Shown here one piece after another: positions 21,821-32,277 of a stretch of 64,000 nucleotides of DNA. The notes under the pieces are model-generated. The model saw only the letters and a list, made by a program, of their open reading frames with translations. It searched no databases and was not told the origin of the DNA. Source of the stretch: Archegozetes longisetosus (lineage: Eukaryota > Arthropoda > Arachnida > Sarcoptiformes > Trhypochthoniidae); contig JAEMBT020000002.1 in NCBI GenBank assembly GCA_018873245.2, positions 2,580,001-2,644,000 on the forward strand, given 5' to 3'. The position numbers and the translations under genes are program-made. Positions within the stretch are counted from its first letter, which is position 1; the number at the start of each line of letters is the position of its first letter.

Positions 21821-24179
21821 ATGTCTTCTTCAATGGCTTATCAATTTGTAAAATACACTCTCATCTCATTCTTATCTTTAATGATATTTTGCACAACTTT
21901 GGCCATCATTTTAGTCTGTTTGGTGTCAGCAGATTATAATAATAATAATCTGAATGATAGATCTTTGGGTAAGTCATAAGACAATCAATAATTATTATAT
22001 GACATGAAAATTCTTACGTTCACCTAATCTTATCACAACAGTTTCTAGACTTATTCCAATAGCTACTTATCCTTTAGCTTATTTCGTATGCAAATCAAAA
22101 TTAATTATTTATGTCATACAATGCTTTTCTATTATTTATGTTTCGGTAATATACAATTTAATAAATCATTTTGATCGCAAGTCAGACAAACATTTATTTT
22201 CAGCTTCAATCGAATCCATGTTTGTATTCAATTTTCATTTACTTTTGTCTCATACAGAATAAGATTTTCTCGAATAAATTATTTTCTAGTATTGATTTCC
22301 TTTAGTTTTTTTCGGTTAAAATAATTTGAAGCTATCCCGTGATCCAGATATGGATTTTCTATTTTGAGCCATAGAATTGCGCGCAATTTTCAGCTCTAAA
22401 AACACATTTTCTTTAAGTGTTTCCATTCCATAAGAGATTACTTGAATTGGAAAAATGTATTTCATAGCATGTATACAGTTATAGCTGCAAACAAAACTAA
22501 TAGCTTGACCAGTGATCCGGGAGTCGAACTAAACTAAAGATTTATTGATCAATACCAAAGTCATATTTACTGCTCTAATAAGAAATAGTAGAATAAGTAT
22601 GAAACTAATCTTTACGAAGGAAGTTATATTTGAACAAGTTACGTTTGAACAAAGCTCCAACTCATATCTAGATATTGCAATCAAATTGAACTTTTCTTAA
22701 CTTTTCATTTCAAACGCTTATGTCTAAAGGTTTTCTACCGATCATTACGAAACTTATTAAAGAAATTTGGACAAAATGAATATCTTTTCATAATATGATC
22801 ACCAAACTATTTGAATGAATTTTCGTACACTTTTGTATGAGTCGCAATATTTTGCTAACCTTCTTCAGGCAAAATGAAATCTTATTTTTTGTATGTTTGA
22901 CCTTTACATACACACAATTCTAGTCAAACCACAGTATACATTAAGAGGGAACATTAAAGAGAGATTTGTGTACATTTGTGGATTGCGTTTTAAGAGTAAA
23001 GTGCCCACTACGAACTCATTATATCTGTATTCTTTTAGAGCTATTGAATAACCAATTTAATGAAATTTAGACTCAAAATAAAACTGTTTAATAAGTCATG
23101 AGTGAATCCTTAGTTAGTGAGAAAAATGAAATACGATTCTGAAAGTATGATAAATTAGTTTTGGTTCAATTTTTGGAGAGAAGTTGATAACAGTCTGCAG
23201 AGTTATTATGGAATTCGGTTTAATGAAAATATGATGTCTAAATTATTTAATGTAGATATATTTCGAATACTCAAACAGAAAATCTGCAGAGCAAACAGAG
23301 ACCATTGAAATCTAATTTTTCTAACTTTATCATCAATTCTAGTTTTGAGTTAAGCTTTGGGTTCACTAATATTTGTCTGTGAGCTACATTTAAAGCTAGT
23401 CTGACAATTTTCCCATTCATTCATTCAGATTAATCTCCAAAAAAATTCAGATTTCAAGAGATCCAATATAAAGATAAGTAAGAAAATTATTGTTTGTCTA
23501 TACCACTGAAGGAAAAGCTATTATCTGAAGACCTAAACTTAAAGACAAACTCTATTATTCGCTGAAGATTCCTACTATTATTCTCATTAATTCTCATAAT
23601 ATAACGCTTCACTGAAGTAAAAAATTAGAAACACTATAGCAAAAGATATATTCAGATGATAAGCCTTTTACAAGGAGATCCGAAAAAATATCAAATGTTT
23701 GCCAGAATAGCAATTCAATTCTCTTAATACTCACAAAAACTAAATAAGTACTTGGCTTAAAGTGGTCTTAACTCTTAAACTATTTTTCAGGTATAATAAT
23801 AGCATTGACTCTAATCACAGTCGTCTTCCTCTTCGGTTTGATCGGTGTCTCAAAGTCACACTTTCCGACCGTTTTAATCTTCGCATTCATGGACTTATGC
23901 CTCTTAGTTATCACCTTCTTTGGCAGCTATTCCACGAGAGGTGGAAATTTGGGAGCATTCCTAGTATTTCTGATAACAACCATCTTATCATTCGTATTCT
24001 CGTCACTCATTTGGCGAAAGTATATATCAAAAAGAAGTGCCACAAATCAGATCAGTGATTACGATGACTACAACTATGATAATGATTACCAGCAGCAACA
24101 GCAACTACAGCAACAGACGTACTGGACCGTTGAGAGCAACGATTGTAAACGACTAGTAGGCGATAGATATTCTGTTTAG
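21821..24179 (+). CDS. Four-helix membrane protein with Gln- and Asp/Tyr-rich tail (two exons)
   Basis: Exons 21821-21968 and 23791-24179 flank an 1822 bp phase-1 intron (GGTAAGT donor, TTTTTCAG acceptor). The split codon is G|GT, exactly as in the gene at 17.2 kb. The joined frame of 537 bases gives 178 residues. Exon 1 holds helix 1 (about 12-36) and an Asn-rich loop (39-45). Exon 2 holds helices at about 51-71, 75-94 and 103-124. Helix 2 ends in G-L-I-G-V-S-K-S-H, the family position. The tail is unlike that of its paralogues: an Asp/Tyr-rich segment (139-149), then a Gln-rich run (150-158), and no PPxY. The ATG at 21821 is the first Met in frame; another lies four codons on. A 73-codon open stretch after an acceptor at 22040-22041 inside the intron could be an alternative last exon. 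Confidence 0.8.
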
Positions 24180-25540
24180 TTGATAAGAATTTCTTAAATA
24201 TTTTTCAGAGTACTATTGGAAAAACTTTTTCTTCTTTTTCTGTGTTTTTGATTAATTTTTTCATATTTTGATGGCTATTATCATGTTTGAAGTTGTTTGT
24301 AAGATTTTAAACTTCACATAAATATTAAATTTTTATTCTTAAAAATACACGCGATATTGCAATTGAGTTATCGATTGGCTATTCTTTGCTTAGAGATCGG
24401 GATATATTTGTGTCTTATTATAAATTTGGAAAATCATTCTTAAGAAAGCATTTTAATGTTAAGTTGAGCTGAAAATTAGTCTTAAATATGAGAAAGTAAC
24501 TTTCTCTGCTATACTTTCAAAATATTCAACTGATAATTGTATACGATTTTAAGCTATACAGGTTATTAACACATTTATCAAGTATTTACAGAAATATATC
24601 TGAGAACAAGTAATCTTTATAAACGATTAGTGATATATTGAATAACTTACAGTCGAACTGCTATCAAAACTTAATTAATAAAAGACATTTTTGAAAAGTT
24701 AATTGTATATAGACCCCATCTCTAGAGCGTAGCTATGAGAAAATCCATAACATTTTCGACTACTATAACAGGTATTGAATGTAATTATAGTGCAAATTTT
24801 TTGCTTTTTTCACAGAAACTGTTATAAATTGCCTCAATTACTGACTTATATATGCAAATAAAAAGGATAGCAATTCATCAAAATTGCGTCAAAAAGATTT
24901 TGAGCCCATTTTTCTATCAAATATTAACTTAAGAAAAAACTTTTTTTGTATTCATCCTTTTAGTTCATCCGATTATAAACGATTAGGATTATTGTAGCAC
25001 GAATAGAAAGAGTGAAAAATTGTTATTCGTAAGACTCTAATGAATACCTTGATATAAATAATTTTTATCTTTAGTTAATTAATGAAATGTCAACATTTGA
25101 ACTAAAAGATTTTTGTTTCTTTCCATATTATAGAAGAAATTGAGCGCAAAGTGATTATTTCAGAGCTCTTTACACTCCAGTATACTTAAGGGACTTGAAG
25201 ATTAATCGCAATCATTTGCGCTTAGTTATTCATAGAAATAAGTATTAGCATTTTAGCTTTGATCAAGTTTACGTTCATCAATAAATTGATTGTTCATTCG
25301 TTTTTGATCAACAACTGATAGCTTTATGAGGAAGTCTTGAGAAAACTCTTCGTCAAAATTTTTAGTCACATTATGAGAGCTTCTTTTTGCAGGAGCGATA
25401 ATTTGTTATGAGAACTGTGTTCAATTTGAATCTCGATTAAACATTTTGATTAAAAAATAACTTTTCATTAAAGGAGAAACCTGTAAATAACTCATTACAA
25501 TAGTAAAAAAACAGCTCAGACTTCAGTCAAACTATTGTAT

Positions 25541-25573
<33 letters not shown>

Positions 25574-27115
25574 CAAAGTATTTCATAGAGTTTTGATTAG
25601 ATTTCGGATATTTTTCGATTTTATTTGAGAATTAAATACTGATTAAAACAAACCTGAATGTTCTTATCAATTAGCTACAAGACATGTTACAATTAAAGCC
25701 ATGAAATATATGAATTTATTCACAAATTATGTGCATACTTCTATCAGAGCATTTCGTTCCCCTTCCTCAATACTGTGGTTATAAACGAAAGTTAGCCAAA
25801 ACACATTTTATGGACTGATCCACAATAACGTCAATCATTCATTGATTATATGTTAAAATATTGACGGGCTATAGGAGCATTCACATAACTAGGAGAAATC
25901 TAGGAAAGACAAACTTTGCGCATCTGGCATATAATATATTTATGAGTGCATATCTTTCATGGCTCTAGTTATAATAAGTATATTATAAACTATTGTTAAA
26001 TAACTTATTGTAAGTCTATTGTATTTAAAATGTGATATAAGACTGTTCTCATTTGAATTCAAATGTTGAAAACTGTTTGAAGGTTATTAAACGTTCGAAT
26101 CAAATATAGTTTTTGCTATTAGTTTTAAATCTGACTTAGTTTGGATTTTTTAGGTGTTGAGGAAACTGATTACTTTTGGATGAATAAGCAAAATAAGATT
26201 AGATTATTGATTTTAAAAAGTTATAAACCTTAAGGCATGTGAAAAACTAAATGTTAACTCGTTAATAGTTTGAAAAAAACAGATTAAAAGCTTAACTTAT
26301 CAGTGTTGATTAAAATTTGAATAAGTATCAGTATCAGTAAAAATTATGTAGTGTTTCCCATAAATAAGTATTCATAGAAAAAATGATTCAGACATTGAAG
26401 CGGGTCATCTTTCAAATATTAATTGATATAATGCCAGAAGTCGATTTAGTTCAGAATTTGGTCGGATCCATAAAAATGTTGTCAAAATATTGATAAAATA
26501 TATACAAGTTATGTTTAACGGTTGATTAAACTTTAAAATTTGTTGCACTCATTACTTGCCGCGTATTTGTTTATTGTTTATTCTCCCATATAAGTGTTGA
26601 TGTACATTTAATTCAAAGCAAGCAACCAATCAGAGGGCTCTCATTGGCTTTCTATAAGTATTCATTTATGGGGAGTACTGTAGTATCATTCCTCAAAAGC
26701 ATTGAGACATAAGGTTTGAATGTTTTAAGACATTTTCTCAAGTTATAAATGCTTAAAAGACATATGGTCTGTCACCAACTTAGTATCTTTTGGTCTCGTA
26801 GCATTCTAGTATGCTTTTGTCTGAAGTTGAGTAAATTTTACACTCTAACCGCTAGTTTCTAAAACAGCAATAAAGAGCTTTTGAGTCAATCGCTTCAGAG
26901 TGGTAAAAGAAAAAATGTTCCAACGCCCATAGGTTGAAGCGTGGAGTCACAATAATTGATTGAGTTGGGAACAGAGCCGAAATCCAAGAATTTCGTGTGT
27001 ATGATATAAGTGATCTTTCTCAAATTTTCCTAATGGCTTTAGATTAACAGAATTTGTACAATAATCTGACCAGAACAATGCGCATAAAAGAAAGTATAAG
27101 TGATATATCAGATTA
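24180..27115. other. Gene-poor AT-rich region
   Basis: No gene. Contains a (TA)n tract near 25545-25572 and an imperfect palindrome with two CCAAT boxes at 26626-26647. Confidence 0.45.
25543..25572. repeat. (TA)n microsatellite
   Basis: TA dinucleotide tract of about 28 bp. Confidence 0.85.
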
Positions 27116-27179
27116 GTCAATAAGTTCTCGACCTCTTATGTATTGCAGTTAATGGATTATAAGCCGAGAACTTATTGAC
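27116..27179. mobile_element. Minute snap-back element, 64 bp
   Basis: GTCAATAAGTTCTCGAC on the left and the reverse complement of GTCAATAAGTTCTCGGC on the right, 16 of 17 bases matching, around a 30 bp loop. The sequence resembles paired terminal repeats of a mariner-type element that lost its whole interior. It would also form a stable RNA hairpin if transcribed. Confidence 0.55.
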
Positions 27180-27808
27180 CCAACTTGAATAAATACTATT
27201 GAATAAGAACAGAAATGATAGATGACACAAATTTTCTTAAATAGAACTGATCGATCACTAATTGATCGCTATTCCATACATCTTAGAATGAAAAAATCAA
27301 TAAGCTCTTCTCAACAGTCTAAATCAAATTCTCGAGTAGGAAATATTTAAATGAGGTCAAACTTTGACCTAACGATGTTTTCTTCGCACAGTTTATGACG
27401 CGCTATTCAATAATATCTTTAACAGATAACATATGCGATATTTATGATAAAAAATACAAATTTCCATAAATTTTGAATAGCAGAGAAACTAGTGACCTGT
27501 TTATTAAAGACTGAACCGACTGCTGCTAATGTTCCGTATCAAATTTGTTTGATCGATCATCAAAATAAACAGTGAGCCGATTTAGTTCAAAAATGTTCAA
27601 AATGCTAGTTAATTGATGTATTACTAGAGTGACTCACTATCGAATCTTTTCAAGATTGATGATTATTAATCGATCAGCATAATTAACATATCGATTTGAA
27701 GGCACTAAATGAACTGAACGTCATAGAAATTGAAGGAGTGCAATCGATAGTATTGAACCAAACTATCTGAATTATAATAATTTTTTGAAACAGTGCCAAC
27801 CAGTTTAG

Positions 27809-27937
27809 TAACTACGCTCACCCTTATAAATTCTGATAGTCATGAAAACAATATCGAGAGCAGTGAAAAAGTAACGCGATTATTGTTCCGGAGCCCGACT
27901 TTTAATGCAGCAGAAATTTTTTAAAGTGAGCGTAGTA
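27809..27937. mobile_element. Small inverted-repeat element (MITE-like), ~130 bp
   Basis: CTACGCTCAC with flanking sequence near 27811-27834 recurs inverted near 27912-27937, giving about 26 bp arms with few mismatches around an 80 bp centre. No coding capacity and no target-site duplication could be fixed. Confidence 0.5.
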
Positions 27938-28611
27938 AGTGATCTGGGAGAGTTAGCTCTTGAAATTGGTTTTCCTATTCTTTTCGTTATGCTATTGATT
28001 GCAAGATGCTCTTGATTGTTATGAGGCTCCACCTCTTCGCAATCGAACAAAAAACAAAACTTATAAAAGTAGGCGTGGTTGGTCAACGGGTAGGCGTGAT
28101 CAATAAAATATTATATTATTCGACTTGACTCGCTCAGGACTATCGGTTACATTCTTCCACATCTGATTTTTATAGTTGTCCGCCTTTGCAAGTCTAACTG
28201 CGCTTATTAAGCCCATCTTGACTATGAGGAACTGATGATGGCCAGAGTGAAACATTTAAACTTTAAGAAATCAATTGATAGCAAAATCTTTTCTTCAAGA
28301 ATTACTATTTAAGGAGACTGTTCTTTTGTTTGTGGTGCAATAGGATTTAGGTATTGAAGAGTGGCATGTTGACCACAACAATATTCCGCGCCTGGAATTG
28401 TTACGCGCGTCACTTTCCAGATTTAACCTAGCTAAACTATTGCCAATTGTATTATAATCTCTCCATTAAAACGAGTAACCCTGCAGTCGATTTAAAAACT
28501 GTATATTAGAACTGTAACGATCTGTAATCTTAATATGGTACTGCGTTCGTTACGGCGATTGCCGGCAACCAGAAGGTGCTGACACTGTCTTAAACGGAAA
28601 CTTCAGTAACT

Positions 28612-28994
28612 GAAAGTTTGGGGAAGCGGTCAATTATTGCATAATTAAGCTATATCTAATAAATTATTGGTTTAACATATTTACAGTTGCTTTTTATGTC
28701 ATCAAATGATTTCTATGACGTTCAGATCAGTCAAACCAATCATGAGTTTACTCAAAACAATTTGAGTCACAGAAGTCATAATGGTCATAGGAGTCATAGT
28801 GATCATAACAGTTATGATTCAAATTGTTTTGAGTAAACGAAACGATCGGTTTGATTGATCTCGACGTCATAGATATGATTTTATGACATAATATGAAGCT
28901 TTGAAGTGTTAAACCAATGATTAATAGTTCTGTTACGCTTAACTTAATTGCGCGATAATTGACCGCTGCCCGAAAATAGAATCTCAAACTTTTA
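28612..28994. mobile_element. Foldback element with ~170 bp arms
   Basis: The left arm (about 28612-28770) and right arm (about 28816-28994) are inverted copies with moderate identity and several indels. Landmarks are GCGGTCAATTAT, ATTGGTTTAACA and TTTACTCAAAACAATTTGA, each found inverted in the other arm. The 45 bp loop has a degenerate GTCATA(A/G) repeat. A weaker inverted match may extend outwards to about 28535 and 29050. A 97-codon open frame on the - strand across it is a shadow of this structure and not a gene. Confidence 0.7.
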
Positions 28995-29050
28995 GGGCCC
29001 AACATCAGCAAGCAATAGCTGTGACGACGCATCTGTGGCAACGTTACAAA

Positions 29051-30114
29051 ATATTATATAAAGAGTTGGACCCTGATTATGGCAACTGGTCGGAGCATCA
29101 AAATCTTGTTGCCATAATAAGGGTTTGGCTAGATCCTAGTTTGAAAAAACTTACTATAAATTAAGAATAAATTTTAGCATCAGATTGCTATTAGTAAGCA
29201 AATTTGCACAAACTAAGATAAAAACCTGAAAATAACTTACCTTTGCTGAAAATTTGAAAAGTTGCCACTTTAAAACTATTTTTGCCCTAATCGTTACATC
29301 AATAATGTATGCGCGCCTTAAAAACCTATTGCTTACAATTAAGGTTTTGCTAAAACCTGGGTTGCCACCGAATGATGGACAGACTCGGTGCTCGGACTTG
29401 TGCTCGATTCTGAGTACAGGGCGTTTAGCATGTTGAATTATGTCTGTTTGTGCTCAATTAAACAAACTTTGAAAATAAAAAAAACCTTGCGAAAGTTAGT
29501 TCACCATAGAGTCAGACGAATAATGTCATAAATAATTTATGCAATGAGAATGGGATACAATAAGAAAATGCTAAATATGTAGTTTTGTGTGAATAACAAC
29601 ACTTGATTTTTGAGAATTTTAATGTGAAATATTTGGCTGTCAGGAACTAGTGCTTGCGTTCGGTTGCGAACACGAGTGACTTGAATCTTGTGCTATAACT
29701 GGTTGCCATAACCCGAACTCTTCAACGTTATACACCACAAAGAGATCGCAAAGGAGTGACTTGTACCTTCAAGGTTAGCTGGAACAGTCAGGATCTAACC
29801 AAATTGATACAATACCAGGAGTTTGACTTATTTAGATGGTTTTAAAGGAGATTCATTAAAATAGTGGACTAATGTAATGTCAGAGCAATTGATTACGCTT
29901 TTAAAAGAAATTAGAAGAAAAAATAGTACTCTATAAGCAAAATAACAAGAATTTAGAACAATTTATTATCTCTATAATTATCACCTGATAGTACACATAA
30001 TTTCCCCTCAATTCAAGTACTACTTAATTAAGCAATTCCTACATTAATTCTCAAAATACATATCACAAGAAAAAGTTCTTCAAAAATAACAATTCAATTG
30101 AAAATCAATTAGGT
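29051..30114. other. Intergenic, 3' flank of the CISD-like gene
   Basis: No gene. GTTGCCATAA-type words recur near 29075, 29110 and 29700 in both orientations, possibly debris of the foldback family. A candidate poly(A) signal for the - strand gene (TTTATT on +) is near 29961. Confidence 0.4.
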
Positions 30115-32277
30115 TTAATTATCTACTAAATTACTGTCATTGTTGCCATTACTTTCATTACTTCCGTTGAAGTTGTCTTCAATCATCTCCAGAGAACTCA
30201 ACGGTTCATCAGTGGAGACATTCATGGACTGATTATCATCTAGTTTAAAGTCTTCTTCTTCTTCGCTCCACTCTATACAAACAGGTCCGCAATGGTCATC
30301 ATTCTCTCTATTGTGCTGTTTATGAGCGCCATCACACAGGGGAAACGTTTTCGATTTCCAACATCTGCACAGAGATAGCTTTTTGCCTGCAATTATAGCA
30401 AAACATTTTTAAAACTATCAGAAAACTATAAACTTCGAAAAACCTAACAAACCAATAGATAATTACGTATCTCTAAAAAAATATAACTATAATAAGGCAT
30501 TCTTATACTTCTCCTCCAGAAACTGCTCGACTAGCAAAATATTTTGACTTATGAACAGAAATATAATCTCAAAATGAAAAATCTAACGTAACTAACCATT
30601 CAAAATATATATTAAACCAAATATAACATAACTTATATGTTAGTTTGAAAGCAGAAAACTTCAATATATAATATTAAACCTAAGTACAAAACAAGATCCA
30701 AAAGTCAAATAAAAGACAATGAAATCCAAACAATTGATAAAAACTGTACAAAAAAACATTCGAAATGAGAAAGACTTATTATTCGTACTCATAATCAATT
30801 CCCAGAAGTATTTAAAAAGCATTTCAATCGTATTGCCACTAAAGTTAAGCTCAGATATAAGGCGATAAACTACTGGAAAAGCAGAAAAACTTCAAAAACA
30901 ATCTAATTTTTAAACTTTAGATGACTTCGAATGGCCGCAATCTTCATCGACTTCATCGTCAACTTCTTCCACATTATCAGAATCATTATTATCTCCAGCA
31001 CTAATATCTTCTTCTTCTTCTTCTCCATCAACAGCTCGACCATCAGTTTGATCGATTTGAGCTTCAGATCTAAATTTATTCTTAACATCATCTCCACAAC
31101 TATTCCATCGCTTAATTAACTGATTCAACATTTGTTCGTTATTGATATTCGGCATTAATTCTCTAATAACAGTCATTTCTTGTTTAGCAAACAAGTCAAA
31201 CGCTGATTGGCGTCGAGAGTAATCATCGTTTGATTCGTTCTCATTACTATTATTGCGAGTTCTTCTCCTCTTATGAGGCTTTTTATGAGTTAATTCTCTG
31301 TAGATTTTCATTTCTTTATCGTATCGGTTTTTATCCAATTCCGACAACCGATGATAGTGTTGTTTCTCTTCGGGCGTCAATCGTTTCCATGAATGCGCGC
31401 ACTTTTTGGCAAATTCAGCAAAAATAAGTCTTTCTTCTGTTGTGTGACACAAATGATTCACTTCTTTCTCACTGCATTCCTCGACAAAGTAAGAATAAGC
31501 AGACTTTCGACTTCGAGGCCGTGAGACTTCAGAGTTGGAGGTTTCCGAGGTCTTCTCGATTTTTGAACTTGAGGTAGCTCCAGATTTGTCGGTCGACAAT
31601 ATTTCTTCAGTAATAGGTTTTTTAATTCAAAGTTTGTTTTTTATTGTTTGGGAGGTTTATGAGAGAGAAAAACAGTTAATTAGAGACTGAAAAAAGTGTT
31701 TTTTTGGTTATTTTTGCAATTATCAGTTTTTTGTTTAGAAACTATGCAAATTTTCGTTTTTCGTTCACTTTAAGCTTAACTTTAAATTAGATTTTGTTTA
31801 ACGTCTGTTAAATTAAAAAAGATATCGTTTTCATTGTTTGTAATATGATTTAAGAAAAAACTAATATTTAATAAAAATGGAGGCATCGAAACAAGAGTAG
31901 AAGATAAGGTAGATTGATAAGACAAACGCCCAAGAATAGTGGGAGCAAATAAATAAATTAAGGGAAAATGATGCCAAATCAATTTCATAATAGCATAAAC
32001 AACCCAAAACTATATTTTCAAATTGCCGATAAAAAATCATTTCTATAATATAAACAAAAGTAAAGATATCTTTAAAAACAATTAAGACTAGGAACAAATA
32101 GATACCTTTTTCTAAGTTTTCTCCTTTAAAAACGTGTTTTCGTTTGAAGTGATCAGGATCTAAATTAAAGCGAGTCTTAAAATGTCTTAATTTGTGACTA
32201 ACATATAAGACATAACCTAGCGAGACTGTTGTTATAACCCACGGAACAAATGGCTTTAACTCAATCCACGAATACAT
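30115..32277 (-). CDS. CDGSH iron-sulfur domain protein, CISD1/2-like (two exons)
   Basis: The protein has 147 residues from exons 32277-32106 and 30386-30115 around a 1719 bp phase-1 intron (GTATCT donor, TTGCAG acceptor); the joined 444 bases stay in frame. Residues 11-26 form one N-terminal transmembrane anchor. Residues 64-79 are the CDGSH signature, C-R-C-W-K-S-K-T-F-P-L-C-D-G-A-H. Cys64, Cys66, Cys75 and His79 are the ligands that hold a redox-active 2Fe-2S cluster. Family members are anchored in the outer mitochondrial membrane (mitoNEET) or the ER (NAF-1/Miner1), dimerise, face the cytosol and take part in iron-sulfur transfer and redox sensing. Odd features: known CISD1/2 proteins end soon after the domain, but this one adds about 50 residues rich in Glu, Asp, Asn and Ser. 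An HMGB-like frame lies inside the intron on the same strand. Identification of the domain is secure; CISD1 versus CISD2 is not resolved. Confidence 0.92.
30387..32105 (-). other. Intron of the CISD-like gene, hosting an HMG-box frame
   Basis: This phase-1 intron is unusually long for the window's coding introns apart from the one at 22-23.8 kb. About 690 bp of it is the HMGB-like frame. The rest is AT-rich and has a strong CTTTTTTCAG acceptor (- strand, near 31692) that could serve the nested gene. Confidence 0.8.
30910..31596 (-). CDS. HMGB-like protein, two HMG boxes and acidic tail; start unresolved
   Basis: An open frame of about 229 codons encodes an HMGB-type architectural DNA-binding protein. 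Numbered from a TTG codon at 31599, which serves only as reference, box A is about 27-100, with W71 and the R-L-T-P-E-E-K string typical of HMG boxes. A basic linker (K-K-P-H-K-R-R-R) lies at 106-113. A more divergent box B is at about 128-182, with S-A-F-D-L-F and a Trp at 165. An acidic Glu/Asp tail runs from 191 to 220. This order matches HMGB1-3 and insect Dsp1, nuclear proteins that bend DNA. No in-frame ATG lies before box A, and a TGA cuts the frame 12 codons upstream of the TTG. Either a small ATG exon is spliced on (a weak acceptor, GAAG, lies just inside) or this is a retrocopy. It sits inside an intron of the CISD-like gene on the same strand. The coding sequence itself has no breaks, which argues for selection. 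Confidence 0.75.
   Translation of the reverse strand, partial: STDKSGATSSSKIEKTSETSNSEVSRPRSRKSAYSYFVEECSEKEVNHLCHTTEERLIFAEFAKKCAHSWKRLTPEEKQHYHRLSELDKNRYDKEMKIYRELTHKKPHKRRRTRNNSNENESNDDYSRRQSAFDLFAKQEMTVIRELMPNINNEQMLNQLIKRWNSCGDDVKNKFRSEAQIDQTDGRAVDGEEEEEDISAGDNNDSDNVEEVDDEVDEDCGHSKSSKV

Noticed and set aside
22495-22530. tRNA-like string GTTCGACTCCCGG on the - strand
   Set aside because: No complementary GGGAG before the T loop and no acceptor, D or anticodon stems around it; not a tRNA gene.
28748-29041. 97-codon - strand open frame
   Set aside because: It lies across the foldback element; its His/Tyr/Asp-rich end is simply the GTCATA-type loop repeat. No start context or domain.
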